Assembly: GCA_017161665.1 (NCBI GenBank)
Contig: JADFCT010000143.1
Span: 1-9,099, forward strand
Source: Candidatus Sumerlaeota bacterium
GTDB lineage: Bacteria > Sumerlaeota > Sumerlaeia > JADFCT01
Length of the DNA stretch: 9,099 nucleotides
Direction: 5' to 3'
Position 1 is the first letter of the stretch, and the number at the start of each line of letters is the position of its first letter. A program made the translations under genes and the position numbers. This document shows, in pieces, positions 7,010 through 9,099 of the stretch. Below the pieces are notes generated by a model that was not told the DNA's origin, searched no databases, and was given only the letters and a program-made list of their open reading frames with translations.

Positions 7010-9099
7010 ATGAATCGGAAAACCCGTTTCGTCGCGTGGATCCTTTGTTTTGTCCTGTTCGCATTGGGGAGAGGGCCGGTATGGGGATTTCTGCCACCCC
7101 AGGATGAACAACTCGGCGTTCGCGTCGCCATTGAAGCGCCGGAGCAGATCGAAAATCTGGCGGCGCGCCATGAGTTCACGGTCACAGTCGAAAACAAAAA
7201 CGAGTTCGCCGTGGCCGGGAATCTGCGTGTATGGGTGGTGGATCAATGGATCCTCATTTTTGCGGATGAGTATGGTCGTTGGCAATCGGCGCAGGAACGA
7301 AACGTGTCAATCAATGGAGGCGAGACGAAACGGTTTTCTTTCTTCCTCCGGGCCGGCATCCCGACCTGGAACGCTCATTACCCGATTCATGCCTTGCTCG
7401 AGTTTAAGAATCCAAAGGGAACCGAATCCATTCAGGTCCACCCGATCCATATCTTTGTCGTCAAAGCGAAAACGACGCCACAGGAGAAGGTATGGACGCC
7501 GCAGAGCCTCGCGTCCGGTCTCACGTCCCTCTATGAACTCGCCGGTCGGGTTGGCTATCAGATGAACAGCGCCCCATCCGCCGTCTTCATGCCCATGGGC
7601 TGGGAAGGATCGGACGCGACGTCCGGCGCGAATTTCGTGCGGCGCCGGGTCAGTCGGGGAAGCGAAAAAGCGTCGCTCAATATCCATCCCCCCTATAAAG
7701 GCGGCTGGGGCGGGGTCTGGATCGACTACCTCCTCGACCTGCCCGGAGACAAGGGCGCGTCCCTCCGATTCGATCTGGCGATCCGCGATCACACGGACAG
7801 CGAACCGGCCAGCGACGGGGTCCGCTTCACGGTCCAGGTGGCGGAATGGGGAAAGGAGACGCCTCCGGAAGACGACGACGCCTTAACATTCGAAAACGTT
7901 TTTTCAAGTTTTACAAAGTCGAAGACCTGGGAACCGGGTGTGGCGGATCTGTCGGCCTGGTCGGGACAGCGGATCGTCCTTCGTCTCCTCGCCGATCCGG
8001 GGCCGGCGAACAATACGGTCTGCGATTCGGGATACTGGGGCGCGCCGCTGTTGACGATTGGCGGCGCCGGCCAATCGCCCATCGAACACGATCCCGCGCA
8101 ATTCAAGGAACGATTTCTGAAATTTCTCGCCAGCGGCGCGGAACGTCTGGATGAGCCGGGATTGACGGCGCGTCGAATCCGATTCGGCCATCCGTCCATT
8201 GTCTTCGATTTCTCCTTCGCCCCGGGGCCACACGGTTTGGCGGATGGCTTGATGGCCATTGCCGGTACCGAGCTCTCATGGGATGGAGGCTCCGACGATG
8301 CGCTGATTATCGAAGGAATGGATATTGAACTGGATGAAACGCCCCTGACCGAGTTCCCCCTGACAGCGGCCGCGACGTGTCGCGATGGGGGCAAGGATAA
8401 CAAGATTCGGACATTCGAGATCGAAATTCCCATGGAACTGGCGGGGGGGAATCGACCGGTCCAGCGCATCCGAATCAACGATGCCTCCGTGGCCGTGGAA
8501 ATTGAAACCGTCATGGTCCCCGGCGACCGCGACCGCGCCGGGCGTCCCCGCTTTACGAAGATCCTGTTCGGACCCATGCGCTTTGCCGATGACAAGGCCG
8601 CCCTGACCAAGGGCGACTTGCCTTTGGCCCGTCTGAAACGCTTTTTGGGCGGCTTCGGCAACGTGATTGAGGAACCGGGGAAATTCGATCTCTCCGGCGA
8701 TGGCTTTCGTCTGTCCACGCATCACGTGGGCCTTGAATTTCCGGGCGGACTGTCTCTTGTTCAAAAAGCCTCCGTCTTCCCCGACCGCTTCGTCTGTGAT
8801 CCCGACCGCGGCGTCTATTCGATTCAGACCCATCACGATGGCTCCCTGACGCTGGCGCCCTCCCTGGGAAGCGCGTTTGGACCGGTATTCCGACTCCGAC
8901 ATGCTCAAAACAAATTTCAGCAGTCGCCCGTGATTGAGCCGCTCCTCGGCAAGATGTGTCTGGACTATTGGGGCACGGACTACCAACACGGCATTCGCAC
9001 CGTGGAGACGCTTGCCCGCTATGGTGTGACGGATTGCGTCTTCGTGTGGCACAACTGGCAGCGGTGGGGGTATGACTACCGCCTGCCCGAAATCTATCC
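7010..9099 (+). CDS. Large secreted multidomain protein entering a GH101/GH129-like catalytic barrel (3' partial)
   Basis: The frame is open without a stop from the ATG at 7010 to the window edge: 696 codons plus two bases. A signal peptide (R3, K4, R6, hydrophobic 7-20, probable cleavage after VWG26) exports it. An Ig-like domain (about 33-153, LGVRVAIEAPEQI to HPIHIFVVKA) comes first. Next is a galactose-binding-like jelly roll (about 170-352) with the typical elements DGVRFTVQVAEW, WEPGVADLSAWSGQRIVLRL and DSGYWGAPLL. A large beta-sandwich region (about 385-640) ends in LSTHHVGLEFPGGLSLVQ and GSLTLAPS. At 644 a barrel appears to begin: PLLGKMCLDYWGTDY, ARYGVTDCVFVWHNWQRWGYDYRLP. This last pattern resembles the catalytic-domain onset of GH101/GH129-related enzymes (alpha-N-acetylgalactosaminidases and uncharacterised relatives). 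The catalytic residues would lie beyond the window, so activity and substrate cannot be judged. It starts 12 bp after the rhamnosidase stop, in one operon with it. Identity as a secreted glycan-active protein is likely; the family assignment is from pattern memory. Confidence 0.7.
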   Translation, partial: MNRKTRFVAWILCFVLFALGRGPVWGFLPPQDEQLGVRVAIEAPEQIENLAARHEFTVTVENKNEFAVAGNLRVWVVDQWILIFADEYGRWQSAQERNVSINGGETKRFSFFLRAGIPTWNAHYPIHALLEFKNPKGTESIQVHPIHIFVVKAKTTPQEKVWTPQSLASGLTSLYELAGRVGYQMNSAPSAVFMPMGWEGSDATSGANFVRRRVSRGSEKASLNIHPPYKGGWGGVWIDYLLDLPGDKGASLRFDLAIRDHTDSEPASDGVRFTVQVAEWGKETPPEDDDALTFENVFSSFTKSKTWEPGVADLSAWSGQRIVLRLLADPGPANNTVCDSGYWGAPLLTIGGAGQSPIEHDPAQFKERFLKFLASGAERLDEPGLTARRIRFGHPSIVFDFSFAPGPHGLADGLMAIAGTELSWDGGSDDALIIEGMDIELDETPLTEFPLTAAATCRDGGKDNKIRTFEIEIPMELAGGNRPVQRIRINDASVAVEIETVMVPGDRDRAGRPRFTKILFGPMRFADDKAALTKGDLPLARLKRFLGGFGNVIEEPGKFDLSGDGFRLSTHHVGLEFPGGLSLVQKASVFPDRFVCDPDRGVYSIQTHHDGSLTLAPSLGSAFGPVFRLRHAQNKFQQSPVIEPLLGKMCLDYWGTDYQHGIRTVETLARYGVTDCVFVWHNWQRWGYDYRLPEIY

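Noticed and set aside
8276..9052. Minus-strand open frames over the fourth gene, including 7789-8718
   Set aside because: The + strand frame from 7010 is open across the whole region with domain-like sequence and a signal peptide; these are shadows of it.

Overview
The window is a GC-rich, densely coding stretch of a bacterial chromosome or metagenomic contig, with every supported gene on the + strand. It holds four genes: the 3' end of a gene for a secreted protein with thrombospondin-type-3-like calcium repeats and a C-terminal dockerin-like domain (2-382), a complete lipoprotein glycoside hydrolase of GH36-like type (587-3562), a complete secreted GH106-type alpha-L-rhamnosidase (3686-6997), and the 5' two-thirds or so of a large secreted multidomain protein that appears to enter a GH101/GH129-like catalytic barrel just before the window ends (7010-9099, no stop reached). 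I see no tRNA, rRNA, CRISPR array, transposase, phage gene or attachment site.

The mix of non-cellulosomal dockerin and calcium repeats with long secreted glycoside hydrolases of rarely characterised families suggests a polysaccharide-degrading bacterium of the PVC group (Planctomycetes, Lentisphaerae, Verrucomicrobia) or a neighbouring lineage such as Hydrogenedentota or Sumerlaeota. This is inferred from gene content only; the window has no phylogenetic marker. No SusC/SusD pair, sulfatase, transporter or regulator is visible, so it is not a classic Bacteroidetes polysaccharide utilisation locus as far as can be seen.

Layout. The dockerin gene ends at 382 and is followed by a convincing stem-loop terminator with a UUCG loop (455-490), so it is a separate transcription unit. 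A sigma70-like promoter candidate (523-551) and a good ribosome binding site (575-580) lead into the lipoprotein gene. A 123-bp gap with several small hairpins separates that gene from the rhamnosidase gene. The fourth gene begins 12 bp after the rhamnosidase stop, and its ribosome binding site touches that stop codon, so these two are almost certainly co-transcribed and probably translationally coupled.

Working together, the three enzymes look like an exported set for removing side sugars from a complex, rhamnose-containing heteroglycan. One is anchored in a membrane (lipobox LSAC) and two carry ordinary signal peptides. The actual substrate cannot be read from the sequence. The points most worth following are the lectin-like domain inserted inside the N-terminal sandwich of the GH36-like lipoprotein, and the unusual domain chain of the fourth protein.
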